A DNA stretch of 64,000 nt, taken from assembly GCA_034440575.1 (NCBI GenBank), contig JAOTOL010001556.1, forward strand, positions 841,001 through 905,000, written 5' to 3'. Positions 47,550 through 58,898 of the stretch are shown in pieces; positions within the stretch are counted from its first letter, which is position 1; every line of letters starts with the position of its first letter. Origin of the DNA: Imbricaverruca yamaguchii (taxonomy: Eukaryota; Arthropoda; Thecostraca; Neoverrucidae). A program made the position numbers and the translations under genes. The notes beneath the pieces were generated by a model. It ran no database searches. It had not been told where the DNA came from and saw nothing but the letters and a program-made list of their open reading frames with translations.

Positions 47550-48065
47550 GCCCTACCGCCCAGTCCGGGGCCTATCCAGTGTCTACAGCCCAGCGCAGGC
47601 ACAGAGCCCAGCGCCGGCCGCAGGTACCCGCCGCCCAGTCCGGGGCCTATCCAGTGTCTACAGCCCAGCGCAGGCACAGAGCCCAGCGCCGGCCGCAGGT
47701 ACCCGCCGCCCAGTCCGGGGCCTATCCAGTGTCTACAGCCCAGTGCCGGCCGCCGGTACCCACCGCCAAGTCCGGGGCCTATCCAGTGTCTACAGCCCAG
47801 TGCCGGCCGCAGGTACCCACCGCCCAGTCCGGGGCCTATCCAGTGTCTACAGCCCAGTGCCGGCACAGAGCCCAGCGCCGGCCGCAAGTACCCACTGCCC
47901 AGTCCGGGACCTACCCAGTGTCTACAGCCGAGTGCAGGTCGCAGGTACCCGCCGCCCAGTCCGGGACCTACCCAGTGTATGCAGCCCAGTGCCGGCCGAA
48001 GGTACCCACCGCCCAGTCCGGGGCAGTGTCTACAGCCCAGCGCAGGCCGCCGGTACCCACCACCG
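47550..48065. repeat. minisatellite, 57-bp unit with 18-bp insertion variant
   Basis: Units CCGCCCAGTCCGGGGCCTAT, CCAGTGTCTACAGCCCAG, YGCCGGCCGCAGGTACC repeat about eight times. Some units carry an extra GGCACAGAGCCCAGCGCC. Both lengths are multiples of three, so a plus frame (47469-48608) reads PPPSPGPIQCLQPSAGRRY repeats, and the complementary strand is open for 401 codons. I see no start context, domain or splice support. Confidence 0.92.
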
Positions 48066-48119
48066 GCACCAACCAACCCCCAAGAGGCCCAACGCCCCAC
48101 CCCCACGCCCCGGAATTCT

Positions 48120-48562
48120 AACAGCCCCCCGAACCCGCACGACCCCCCCCCCAGCCGGGGAATGTGTTTACACCCCCCCACGCCCCCCCCCACCCCCCCC
48201 CCCCCGGCGCGGAAGTCATCACACCCCAGCCACCCCACCCCCCCCCCCCCCCCCGCCGGAAACTTATCCCCCCCCCCCCGCCGCCCCCCCCCCCACCACC
48301 CTACCAAACAAAATACCACCACCCCCGCCCCCCCCCCCATCCCCCCCCCCCTGTCAAAGAGCCCACCCCAGGGAGCCCCCCCCCCACCCCCGCGCCCGGA
48401 GGGAGACACCCCAGGGCCCCGGCCCCACCCCCAGCCCAGAGGGAGACAAGGCCCACCCCCCCGGGCCCGCCCCCCCCACCCCCCCCCCACAGCCAGCCCA
48501 CCCCCCGCACAGGGCCCCCCGCCCCCCCACCCCCCCCAACCAAGCCCCCACCCCCAAAGAAA
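48120..48562. repeat. poly-C low-complexity tract ending in poly-A
   Basis: About 440 bp of C-runs with scattered A and G, ending AAAGAAAAAAAAAAAAAAA. Proline-only frames are artefacts. Such tracts are prone to sequencing and assembly error. Confidence 0.95.
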
Positions 48563-49494
48563 AAAAAAAAAAAACCGTGGTGTCTTGAAGGGCGTTGAAA
48601 TTTCGTGAAAGTGTTCGATGGTGCTCAGAACAGCTAGAGGTACCCTGTGCACTAATTTGTATCTGGTCACACTGAGACGCCTCAGGTGATTTGCGGTTTG
48701 CTACCTTCCATCTGGAAAGCGTGCAGGTGTGCGCTAGTCATTTTCAAGGGCAGTACTGATTGTCCAGACGTTTTGGGTGTATTTGGGCGATGATGATGAT
48801 GGTCTGATAATCAGTACCAAAGAGGTGGCAGGTACTCAGGGGTGTTGCTTTATGTACTTTTGAGGCAGGCAGTGCTCTTTGAATGTTGGCATTGACCGCA
48901 ATAATTATAGGTTTTAACATGAGACTTTGTGTTAGATATGAATATCGACTGTAAATATGGATATGAAGTGTGCCCCTCAAACCATGTGGGCCCTCCCACT
49001 GCCTTCATATTTTTTGCCCCATAAATATTCAGAAATCAACTCCCGTGGAACTTCTCCAGCAACTTTCGGCATTGCTTCAACAACTATTGAGCGTGCCTCA
49101 CCACTTCCAGCCACACACAGAGCGACGCGAGTGGTGTTTTCCTTTTGTAGTGGCCGTTAGCTGGTGGGTGAGACAGTCGACGATACTGGTAACCCTTCCT
49201 CCAGTCTAGCCGACCCCGGCCAGCCCCTCCCCTCCCCACTCCCCACACCAAAGGGGTGACGTCCAGATGGGTCACGTGTGCAGTGGACAGCAGGTGCGGC
49301 GCACATTGTAACCTGTTCCAGACGGACAAGACCAACATGGAGCGCGGTGTTCCAGCTCAAGGCTCGGTTGGACGGGAATGGGAGATGAAGCATGTTCTAG
49401 GCATTAGAACATATTCCGGGCAGTGCACTGACTGGATGTTGTATCTTGTGGATGATGGCCGATGGCTGTTGAAAGGTAAATGGATAGATGGTAG
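48563..49494. other. unassigned sequence
   Basis: No gene or repeat recognised. A 109-codon plus frame (49256-49585) runs into the following tandem repeat. Confidence 0.35.
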
Positions 49495-49755
49495 ACAGTT
49501 GGTGAGATGTGGACGGAATGCGCAATGTGGGCGATTAGTGGAGTGTGGACGGTTGGTGGAAAGTGGACGGTCAGTGAACGATTGACGGTCGGTGGACTGT
49601 CAACAGTTGCTGGACGGTTGGCAGTTGGTGGACGGTTGACAGCTGGTGGATGGTTGTTGGTTGCCGGACGGTTGGCCGTTGGTTGACGGTTGACGGTGGT
49701 GGACGGTTGTTGGTTGCCGGACGGTTGGCCGTTGGTTGACGGTTGACGGTGGTGT
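49495..49755. repeat. GGACGGTTG-type tandem repeat with higher-order duplication
   Basis: A basic unit of about 9-20 bp, variations on GTGGACGGTTG, is repeated throughout. At 49650-49750 a block containing GGTTGTTGGTTGCCGGACGG and TTGGCCGTTGGTTGACGG appears twice in tandem. Confidence 0.9.
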
Positions 49756-49984
49756 CTTCGGCGCCGCCGTCAGTCGCCAGCTGACTTCACTGACACGTGA
49801 GCCGGCTGTTGGGGCGGCGCCGCAGAACAATGCCTCGTAAAGAGCCGGCCGGCACGTGTAGCCCTGACCATTCGTGACCTTACTCACACACATTCAGGGG
49901 CGTCACCACCGGGGGGCAGAGGGGTAGTCGACTGATCTCCCTTGCCGTGAGACTGCCCCCCCCCCGCCCCTGAAATTTGAGGTG
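49756..49984. other. possible transposon end near 49897
   Basis: CAGGGGCGTCACC at 49897 followed by G- and C-runs and CCCCTGAAATTTGAGGTGGCC resembles the left end of the 32881 transposon (CAGTGGTGTAGCC ... CACTTAAATTTTGAGGAGCC). The matching right end was not found. Confidence 0.35.
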
Positions 49985-50690
49985 GCCCCTATCCGGAAAT
50001 GCGGAGAAAAAGGGTGAGCAAGAAGGCCGACGGGACAGATCATACGACCAACAATTGGCATGGAAGCCCCAGGATTCCAAAGGAAGCCCTAACACGGGAG
50101 AGGAGGCCCCGGAAATCGAGAGGAGGTTCTAAGACGGAAGATAAAGTAAATGGATATGAGATGAGGTTTCGGAGACTCAAAAGCAGGCCCAAAAACGGAT
50201 AAGTTTCCACCGATATAGAAAAGGACAGTCCGGAGACATGGCAGGAGGCACCTAATTCGCAAGGGGACGACACAAAATTGGACATGAGACCGATGATGAA
50301 CGAGGAGGACCCAAAATAGGAGAGAAGAACTATTTGAAGAGCAAGAGAGTTGGCTCCCAGGCGAAAAAAAAATCCCAAGACGGTTCCCAAGAAATAACAA
50401 GGCCACTGAGATGGGAAAGGTTGCTCGAATTTGGAAGAGGAGGCACCTGAGAGAGAAGAGGTGTCCACCAGGAGATTAGAGGCCACCCTCAAGGTGGGCA
50501 AAGATAAAATTAACATGCAGAGCGGGAGGTCCCCAAGACGTGAGAGGAGGCCCCTATTTTGAAAAAGAAGGCCTTTTAGAAAGCATAAGGCCACTGCCAG
50601 ACTGGAGAGGTGTCCCTCAAGAGAGAGTAGGATGTCTCCAGAACCGAATGAGCTCCCAAAGACCGGAAGGAGTTCCCAGGAAATAAGAGG
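49985..50690. repeat. degenerate GGAGGCCC array, about 28-30-bp period
   Basis: Words such as GAGGAGGCCCC, GAGGAGGCACC and AAGGCCACTGAGA recur at about 28-30-bp intervals with AAGACGGGA-like or GGAAATNGAGA-like intervening words. Heavily diverged. The antisense 184-codon frame (50040-50594) is Leu/Ser-rich and reflects the repeat. Confidence 0.6.
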
Positions 50691-50696
50691 ACGCCC

Positions 50697-51758
50697 TTAG
50701 CCGGCGCCGTACCGGCGTGGGGTCTTCAACCGCCCCCCCCCCCCCTCAGGGTTATCGCGGGCAGCGAACGTTTAGTTTAACTTGTGTTTGAAGAGAAAAA
50801 AAATTGGCAACTGTCTGAAAAATTCAAAACCAATGGATTTTTTTATCAAATGAAACAATTAATGAACTCCTTTGCTTCCTTCATGGGTGAAAATAGTGAA
50901 TAAAGCGCGTCTTTAACCTTCGCCAGTATTCGGCATTTTACCACCTTCGGTCGTATAAGGGGGAGGGTACGACCACACCCTGGCGATTCGAAACCGTGCA
51001 TGTTACGAAAACGAACCAAAGACCAAAGTTATCGATCTGGCCGAGATCTCGCGATTAGATTTCAGTATGACCTTCTAAGATCAAAGGTTGACCTTCCAGG
51101 TCAGGTCAAATGTCTAAAATTAATATGTTTATTTTCGTAAGAAAATCGTCTGTTACATCGAAACTAGTGTATAAATATGCACGAAATGGCCTTAAATATG
51201 TTTATTGGTACCTTGCGAATATAGCGACAAGTCACACGATGTGATCGGACCAATATGTCATGCACCAAATGAGGTCAAAGCCGTGACCCCAAATATCCAA
51301 CTATTTGAACAGTGGTTCCAATTTCGAAGTTTAAAGATGCCTAGGGTAAAAATGGACGCTGAATTCGAATTCAGCACGAAAAAATACCATAGGTCAGCTA
51401 AAGAAGGTAGAAAGGTCAAACGAGGTCAACCGAGGTCAACCGAGGTCCCCGATTCTTGGAACATTATTTTTCAATGGGAACCCATCCGGGCATCTGTATT
51501 TTTCATTATTTGCCCATGACTACGCTAAGTACGTAAAAAATACGTGCAATAATCATGTATTTGTTGAAAACTAGCCGGAGGTGCTCCCCTTCATGGCCTC
51601 ATAAGTCCGTGGCCTGATATGAAAAAAATCACCAAAAGTCGTCAAAAGGTTGCCCCAGAAGGTACTGAAAATCTCAGCGATCTGTTCATCGGCTTGGATG
51701 GAATACACAAAAACCTGAAGGGGTTGCATCTCTCCGCCCCTATACGGGTGAGGGTTAA
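50697..51758. mobile_element. TTAA-bounded element related to family A, copy F
   Basis: Left end TTAGCCGGCGCCGTACCGG followed by GGGGTCTTCAACCGCCCCCC, the same C-run hairpin word as in family A. The right end read inward is TTAACCCTCACCCGTATAGG (TTAA at 51755-51758) with GGGGCGGAGAGATGCAACCCC. The element is about 1.06 kb and its interior differs from copies A-E. It carries GACCTTCCAGGTCAGGTCAAA (51090-51110) and a cluster GGTCAAACGAGGTCAACCG (51413-51431). No transposase. The left TTAA is mutated to TTAG, so the boundary is less certain. Confidence 0.6.
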
Positions 51759-52709
51759 ACACCTTAAAGCACAATAATGCCCCTTCTTGTTTCTTCTAGT
51801 CATAAGTCTGCTGCTTATAGCTTTGCTGTTGACGAAATTACCAATGCCTTCACCAAATGCTACCCACTCTGAAAGCTATTGCTTATATTTTAGGTAGCTA
51901 CAATAGGAAAATATGTTAGGAGCATTACTTTCAGTCTCACCAAAAACAAATCTTGATTTAAATACCAGATAGGTAGTGGTATGGAACTTTTGCCAGCCAT
52001 TCATGCACTGCCCAGCAAGATGACATCAGTGTTTGCCGCACTTGAACATGTTCACAGGTGGACATGGGCAAGGAACACTGGGTAGTTACTTGGTAAATTT
52101 GCAATATAATGAAATTGCAATGTTTATGGATGCGTGAAACATTATTTTGCCACTCATTTCCTCTGCAAATGTATGCTTTTAAAGTTTGGAAGCAAAATGG
52201 CACGTAAAAATAGGCTTGGGATTGGGTAATATATCACAAGTAATGTTCAAAATACATAAAAAGGATGCAGCATAACCCTGCGTAACCTAGCCTAACCCTC
52301 AATGCAAGAAAGCATATTTATGAACATATAATTTCCAAGCAATATTTTCCAAACATTTTAAGCTTCAAAAACCAAACATAACCTAACCTATGCCAGTCCG
52401 AATATTTTTTAAGGAAAAATATTATATTTGATTTAATTTCCACAAAAATCACAAATATCCCAACCTGCAACAAACTCTCAGCCAATCATAACTTTATCCA
52501 GCTTGACTCCTTCGTGTGTTTCATAAAACTTTTCTCGTGATTACTTTAAATGCCAATAATACCAGATACCTTGGTACTTTTGTGTTTTAAAGTGTTCAAT
52601 TAATAGGTTTTATGCACAATTTACCTTCATGAAGAAAACAAAGGGGTTTGGTTTGGTTAGGTTAAGCTAACTTGAGCATTAATACATATAAAAGAAATGT
52701 TATGATAAC
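51759..52709. other. AT-rich unassigned sequence
   Basis: No gene or repeat unit recognised. CATAACC(C)T, GCCTAACC and GGTTAGGTTA words are scattered at 52270-52680. Confidence 0.4.
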
Positions 52710-52800
52710 GGTTATTTTTCTTAGGAAATCCGGTTCCAATCCCGTCCCGGGATCGTCTTCACTTTAATATACTTCGGTAAGGTTATAAAATGACATCACA
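52710..52800 (+). mobile_element. Penelope-like element terminal fragment
   Basis: AATCCGGTTCCAATCCCGTC, GGGATCGTCTTCA and AATATACTTCGGTAAGGTT (52727-52785) match, in opposite orientation, the segment 57550-57605 beside the GIY-YIG fragment. This identifies it as another piece of the same element family; no coding part is attached. Confidence 0.6.
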
Positions 52801-52959
52801 TTCACATTTGAATCATTTACTCATAACGTGACCACCGCGACAAAACACTTCTAAGGCGCTGATTATATACACGACCGATGGTGGCACGATGCATGGTGGT
52901 GGCTAAAAGGCAGCAGTTCAGGAGATGATTTGGGCAGATAGAGAAACAGGGAGAGAGAT

Positions 52960-52963
52960 AGAT

Positions 52964-53008
<45 letters not shown>

Positions 53009-53045
53009 CAGAGGCAGGAGAGAGACAGCAAAAAAGGGTGGAGAC
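52960..53045. repeat. (GA)n-rich microsatellite
   Basis: About 18 GA units with GATA and GGGAGA interruptions. The LINE 3' tail begins directly after it. Confidence 0.9.
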
Positions 53046-53200
53046 ATAAAGACATAAAGACATAAAAGATTAGTGCAACTATGAGCCACAAGGGCCCTTC
53101 TTGGTTGCACTCTGTACACTGAACCAGTTGCCCACCAAATCTGTCAATCAGCCCTCCCTGTAATACTGAAAAGCAAGCCCTCTACTCTTATAATGATTGT

Positions 53201-55471
53201 CTATGCATTTTTAACGATGTTCAATGTGCTGCTACTGACGATGTTTTCTGGCAGCTGGTTCCAGTGTTCCACTACCCTGTTGGTGAAGAAAGTTTGCCTT
53301 AACCTTGTTCTGCTGTGGTTAACTTTAATTTGGAATTTATGACCTCTAATTGCATCATTTCTGTTAAATTCAAACATTTCCCCAAGGTATCCCCTCTCCA
53401 GGCCATGGACAAATCTAAAGACCTCGATGAGATCTCCTCTCAGCCTTCTATATCTAAGTGAAAACATATTCGATTTCTTCAATCTTTCCTCATATGCCAG
53501 GTTGCTTATGCCATTAACCATTTGTGTAGCCCTCTTTTGTACTCTCTCTAAAAGCCAACAATCTTTTTCATAGCTAGGAAACCAAGCTTGGATGCAGTAT
53601 TCCAAATGTGGCCTGACGTATGCACAGTAAAGCTTCCTGATCACTTCCTCACTTCTGTATGATACATTCCTATTTATTGCCCCGAGCATTCTCAGTGCCT
53701 TCTTCCTGGCTTCCTTGGTCTGTTCTGATGCCCCCAGGTTTGTGTTTAGAATAACACCTAAATCCTTCTCCTGTTGAGTCACTGATAGCACTTGGCCACC
53801 CATCAAGTATGGAGCCTTCATATGCTGCTTAACTACATGCATGATTTTGCACTTATCAAAATTAAATTTCATTTGCCATTCTTCGGACCACTTCACAAGT
53901 TCGTCTAAGTCTTTTTGCAGCGAGATATGCTCACCCTGACCTGTTATTGCCCTAAAGACCTTTAAATCATCCGCAAATTTCAAAACTTTACTGCTTAGGC
54001 CACTTTCAATGTTATTTACCAATATAATGAACAGTAATGACCCTAGTACTGACCCCTGGGGGACTCCACTAAGAACATTTTGCCATGATGACTTTGTACC
54101 ATTTAGCATCACTCTTTGCTGTCTATCTGAAAGCCACAACTCTATCCATTTTAAGATGCTACCTGCAATACCATGGGACTGAAGCTGTATCATTAACCGT
54201 TTATGGGGTACCTTATCAAAGGCCTTACTAAAGTCAAGATATGCTACATCAACCTGATTTCCCTGATCAAATTGTTTTGTGGCGAAGTTAAAAAAGTCCA
54301 AGAGGTTTGTGAGACACGATGGTCCTTTTATAAACCCATGTTGAGTATCTTGAATCAATCTGCTACCTTCCAGATAACTAACTATTATATCCTTGACAAT
54401 TGATTCGAGTACCTTGCAGACTAGGGATGTGAGACTTACTGGCCTATAGTTTTCAACTTTCCCTCTTTCTCCTTTATTGAAAATAGGAACTACATTTGCC
54501 CTTTTCCAATCGGTTGGAATTTCATTTTGTGAAACTGATCTACAAAATATTATACTAAGTGGAAATGCCAGTTCCTTTTCAGTTTCCGCAACACCCTAGC
54601 ATAAATTTCATCAGGTCCTGCTGCCTTGTTTGGCTTTATTTTCCTGATATCATTGTAAACAACATCACTATCAATGAAATCAGCATCATTTGTCAGATCC
54701 CATGTCACTGAACTATGGTGTACGGTCGGCAGATTGGTCATATCTTCCAATGTAAACACTGATTTGAACTGCTTGCTCAGCTCCTCAACCATCTCACTAT
54801 CCTCACCCAATGTAGTCCCGTTTATTTCCAGTGGACCAATTGTGCTAGAAACTGTACTCAGTTTGTAGAAACTAAAGAACTTTTTACTGTCCCCATTACA
54901 GTTTCTAGCTAAATCCAGTTCTTTTGCTCGCTTTGCTGCTCTGGTTTGTTTGCTTTACAGTGTCTCTAGCTTTTCGATACGCCTTTAGATTAACGACATT
55001 TGAGGCTTCTTTAAAAACTCTAAATGCAGTTTTCTTAGCCTTAATTGCTTTTATCAAGTCTGGTGTAAGCCATGCTGGCTTTCCTTCCCTTCTTTTGCGT
55101 CTTTGCTTTTTGGGGACATGTCTAATCTGAGTTTCCTTTAAGTAAGATTTGAACTTTTCCCACATTTCACAGGCATTTAAATTGGAGAATTCTTCTTCCC
55201 ATCTGATGGCCCTTAAAGCCGCTCTCATGCCGTCAAAGTCTGCTCTGTTGAAATTTGGAACCTTTACCAAATTTTCCTTGATAATTTCCCCTACATGTGC
55301 CTTGAATCTAACTATGTTATGGTCACTTTTTCCCAGAGTTTCGCCTACAGTCAAGTCTTGAACCAAGTCACTTAAATCCGAGAATACAAGGTCCAAGAAT
55401 GAACCATGCCTGGTAGGTTCCGATACAAACTGGTGTAAGAACAGGTCCTCTTCAAGGCATTTCCTAAACAT
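53201..55471 (-). pseudogene. CR1-like LINE ORF2: endonuclease C-terminus and reverse transcriptase
   Basis: The 55471-54905 part holds the end of the AP endonuclease (LDLVFSD, SDHNIVRF near residues 25-75) and the linker (KPAWLTPDLIKAIKAKK). The frame slips by one base near 54945, and the RT approach continues (NGDSKKFFSFYKL, NKAAGPDEI at about 54620-54600). It slips again near 54566, before IPTDWKRANVVPIF and NYRPVSLTS. The core from 54358 then has YLDFSKAFDKVPH (about 54240), SGVPQGSVLG (about 54070) and FADD (53977-53966). The catalytic Asp residues are therefore kept. The C-terminal region follows with WSEEWQMKF and YCAYVRPHLEYC. A stop at 53201 precedes the natural end seen in the 44-kb copy. 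The N-terminal endonuclease is deleted. Confidence 0.92.
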
Positions 55472-55963
55472 TTTGCATGACTCCTTACCTCCTTACCTCC
55501 TTAGCACTGACTCCTTACTACTAATATCCTGGGGGCAGTCATCCAATGCCTGGAACATATTTGTTGTTAATATGGCTGCCCGCTGGGCCTGTCGGCTAGA
55601 CTTCCTCCCGCTCCTACTACCTGCCACCTGCCACTCACTGACCCTTTCCTTAGGTTCGCGTCTCCAAATCCTCCACCCCCTGACCTCATGCCACTTCCCC
55701 TCCTGTGACCTACCTGAACTACCCCTCCTCTGTTCACTATTAACACTCCCCTCTCGAGAGATCCCAGCCACCTCCACAGTAGGGGAAGCCTCAGCTACCT
55801 GGTGGCCTGCGACCACCTGGGCATATGATGTCCCTGCTACGGAGTGACCCCTTGTTGCTTTATCTTGCCTACCCTGTGCAACAAGGGCAGCCTTGAGCTT
55901 GGAAACCTCTGTCTTAAGGGCCCTAATTTCTTCCTCTAGTGCCTGCATCCTGGTCGAAGCCAT
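55472..55963 (-). pseudogene. CR1-like LINE ORF1 fragment
   Basis: Starts with ATG (55963) and opens with a predicted coiled coil (ALEEEIRALKTEVSKLKAAL, residues about 8-27), typical of LINE ORF1 proteins that trimerise around RNA. A low-complexity Arg/Ser/Gly-rich part with WHEVRGWRIWRRE (about residues 89-101) follows. No complete RNA-binding or esterase domain remains. The frame ends about 20 bases before the endonuclease fragment begins, at a CTCCTTACCTCCTTACC repeat. The rest of ORF1 and most of the endonuclease were lost by a deletion here. Confidence 0.75.
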
Positions 55964-56510
55964 CCTAAACGCTGCAGCTTATGCCTAGATTTAGATTCAA
56001 ATTAACTCGCTAAACAACCGACAAAAAAGCTAACTATCATTCACTATAACTCGCTACCTCCTATACTGTCAGTTAATTATCTGAGTACCTCAAGAAAAGC
56101 AGACTATTAAACAATTGTTTTTTGTTTTGTTTTTTTTTTTAAATATAAATTAAATAAATAAACAAAATGTCTAATCTAATTGTCTTCCACACAAGTATAC
56201 AACTATATGAATATCCCTTTTGATATCACTTATGGCTAGACAGAAAAATGAACAGTCACACAGCATTTATGAATACCCCCAACTTACTACTAATTAAGCT
56301 ATCTTAAACTTCAACACCAAACACACTATGCACACCAAAAAATAAATAAAGTATGTTAGGATAGTATGAATGTTGTCTAATGTACTTATGAAATATACAC
56401 ACCTGTAATATCTCCTACTACAGAAATCGAAGCGTCGAGAACACGCCCAAAGCCACGAGGCCTCGCCAACACGAAGATGGCGCACGAGAGGCAGCGTCGC
56501 TAGGTTAATA

Positions 56511-56839
56511 TAGTATAGTTTGCGTGCTACGAAAATGCTTATAAGATTTTAAAAAAAACTAATGAAATATAATCACAGAAGTAATTGCTAAACACCTATT
56601 CACAGCTTAGACTAGAGTACTGCCCTGTTCTGCAACGACTTATCTGGAAACCTGGAGCTCCGGCGCACGTCCTCCCACCTTGACACCTGGCGGCAAACTG
56701 AGAGAAAGAGATGCAGCTGTAGAGAAAGACATAAAGATGGAGAGAAAGAGAGAAGGAGGGAAGGGGGACGGAGACCGAAAGAAAGACCGACGACACAACG
56801 AGAAGAGAAGCGAAGCCTATTATGGAGATGCTGGTGTTG
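56511..56839. other. GA-rich unassigned sequence
   Basis: 56700-56790 is rich in GAGAGAAAGA words. No gene seen. Confidence 0.5.
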
Positions 56840-57640
56840 TTGATTAAATTTAGTAATATTTGCAAAGACGCAGAGTTCTACTGTGAATGCGACCATCATG
56901 TCGCGAAACGAACGATCGGTCACGTTTTGAAAAGGCGCATCCATCTAGGGAACAGTATACATGGGCCAATATTTTTGTTGAGCGTGGGATTTGTTTCTGT
57001 TCGTATGAATTTGTTTTTGTTTCTGTTGCTTCTTTGATTTTCCGCTGTCCTTGTCTGGTGTCAAATACAAGTGTCTCGGTGTTATCCCAGTCTATCGTAT
57101 GTCCTGTGTTAAAGCTATGCTCGGCTGTGGCCTCCATTTGTGTAGTCCAGTAGTTTTGTGGCTACATAAACCGTTCCACCTACGAAAAGTTTCGTACAAT
57201 TCTTGCAAGTCATTCTATACACCGGTTTCGTTTGCTTCATCCTGTCGATTTTGTCATTGGGATGAACGAGCAGGTTTCCTATTGTTTTGTGTGGTTTAAA
57301 GTAGGTTTTGATATTGTATTTGGATTTAATTCGTCGAAGAGCTTGTGATATACCGTCTATGTGTGGTAAAACCATTATCCTCTGTCGTTCGGTGGTGTTA
57401 GTATTGTTTCTGTTGGTCCCACCTGTACTGTCTGTGGTGTCTGTCCTCTCCGTCCTGCCACTGTCGCGTTCCTGTCGCCCTGAGAACTTGTGACCTGATC
57501 ATTGGCGTCCTGATCATGTAGATAATTAAAATGTGAACCTTTTGTCATTGTTTAACCTAACCGAAATATATTGAACTGAAGACGATCGCGAGACGGGATT
57601 GAAACCGGTTTCCCTCAAAAACTTTTTGTACGACCCGCTT
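56840..57640 (-). pseudogene. Penelope-like element, C-terminal GIY-YIG fragment
   Basis: Minus-strand frame 57375-57115 reads VLPHIDGISQALRRI, YNIKTYFKP, then VYRMTCKNCTKLFVGG. The last occupies the place of the Y-I-PCKDC-YIGET start of the GIY-YIG endonuclease joined to Penelope-type reverse transcriptases. After a frameshift near 57130, frame 57137-56850 continues AEHSFNTGHTIDWDNTETL, the conserved H....GH.idw region. The Tyr of YIG is replaced by Phe (LFVGG). The reverse transcriptase is absent upstream. Instead the segment 57600-57540 (ACCGGTTTCAATCCCGTCTC) resembles the terminal repeat found also at 52727. The copy is truncated and inactive. Confidence 0.75.
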
Positions 57641-58701
57641 CAACTAGCCGTGATCATATATACACCGTAGTGACAAACATTAATATGAAAATATGTGTTA
57701 GTTTTGTCAATGAAATGAGACGTTTTTTCTACCACATGCTACACTGGGCATAAACCATACACATGTTTCACATTCTGCCCCATTTGGAAATGCTTTTTTA
57801 TAAGAAGGCAGGGTAGGCTAGGTTTGGCTGTGCTGCATTTTCTTCTTTAAACATTTTAATGTAATATTACATGACTTGAAGCCCATGGTTGGCTCCATTT
57901 AGTTTCCCAACTGAAAAGTAAGCCTTTTCAAAAGAACTGGGTGTCCACATAACCTTCATCATGTGATTGAACTGAACTTTTAACTTTGCACTAAGAAAGG
58001 TCAAAGAATTCATGGCACACATTGTAGACAAAATTTGTAATTATTTCAAAACACCTTATTGGCACCCTTTCTTCTGCCTACCTTGTAAAATATTTCATGT
58101 CTTTTGGGGATGATTTTGGACTTCAGTTTCCTATGCCTGTCATTCAAGGCACCATAATGTTCCTCACTTTTCTCACAAATTATTGCATCTAGTGACGAAC
58201 AGTTGTGTCCAACGGGTTAAGTACAATATGGTTAGTATGGTTTTCGTGCAAGTACATATAGTTCAATTAATTGTTAGGAATCAGCCCACGAAAACCTATT
58301 TGAATTTCACTGCACTTTAAAATTGCCGTACGCAGCCATCAGCAATGATAGCACTCCCAGTTCCCCCTAGGTTGACACTGCCTTGACGTACTCTCGTGAC
58401 GTCATGATTCGACGCCTGATTGGTCAGCTGTTTTGCTCCTTCACTGGCAAATACGCCGATCATAACCAAGGAGGAGCTAACGTCATTAAGATTGCCAGTG
58501 TTGGCGAAAAGCTGCTAACTCTAACTGGGCCATCGCTTCTGAACCATGTAGACGTTCATGCTAAGAAATACTAGTGGACGTGACGGAAGTCTCGTTCAGG
58601 CAGCACGAATCTGAAAACATTTCGGTTACCAACTTGGTGATTTCCATCTGGTAAAGCATAGCCTGGTAGGAGTGCAGCAGCAGGGCCTCGTCTAACATAG
58701 T
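57641..58701. other. AT-rich unassigned sequence
   Basis: No gene, repeat or transposon recognised. A 63-codon plus frame (58383-58574) has no known motif. Confidence 0.35.
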
Positions 58702-58775
58702 CACTGGTGGACCACTTGGTCCACCAGTGCTCCAAAGTGGTCCACCAGTGACGGGAAATTGGTCCACCAGTGGTA
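58702..58775. repeat. GGTCCACCAGTG repeat with hairpin
   Basis: TGGTCCACCAGTG occurs three times in direct orientation (58717, about 58738 and 58759) and once inverted (58702-58714). The inverted copy and the first direct copy form a 13-bp-arm hairpin with a 2-nt loop. Spacing of direct copies is about 21 bp. Confidence 0.9.
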
Positions 58776-58898
58776 ACTGCAAGAAATTGAGTTATTTTCA
58801 GTTGGTGTTTGGTTCAACCCAACAGACCAATGTTATTCACAAGTGTGAACGAAATATCTTACACTTTTTTTTATTTATTTATTAAATTCCCCTATCCA

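Larger units (their letters stand above)
53046..56510 (-). mobile_element. CR1-like LINE, nearly full length, inactive
   Basis: Minus-strand element. From 5' to 3' it has a GC-rich start and about 540 bp of 5' UTR (56510-55964), an ORF1 fragment, the C-terminal part of the endonuclease, the whole reverse transcriptase, a 3' UTR and an octamer tail (ATGTCTTT)n at 53070-53046. The octamer tail and RT sequence place it in the CR1/L2 group. An internal deletion and two frameshifts inactivate it. Copies of the same family lie at 21732-21864 and 43797-44775. The 5' boundary is estimated from base composition, and no target duplication was found. Confidence 0.85.

Noticed and set aside
47465..48670. 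401-codon Gly-rich minus frame and 379-codon Pro-rich plus frame
   Set aside because: Both are produced by the 57-bp minisatellite and the poly-C tract; there is no unique domain or start context.
57580..57620. hammerhead ribozyme motif (CTGAAGA ... GAAA) beside the Penelope-like fragment
   Set aside because: Penelope-like elements can carry such ribozymes, but here the core would be CTGAAGA rather than CTGATGA and it lies on the strand opposite to the coding fragment.
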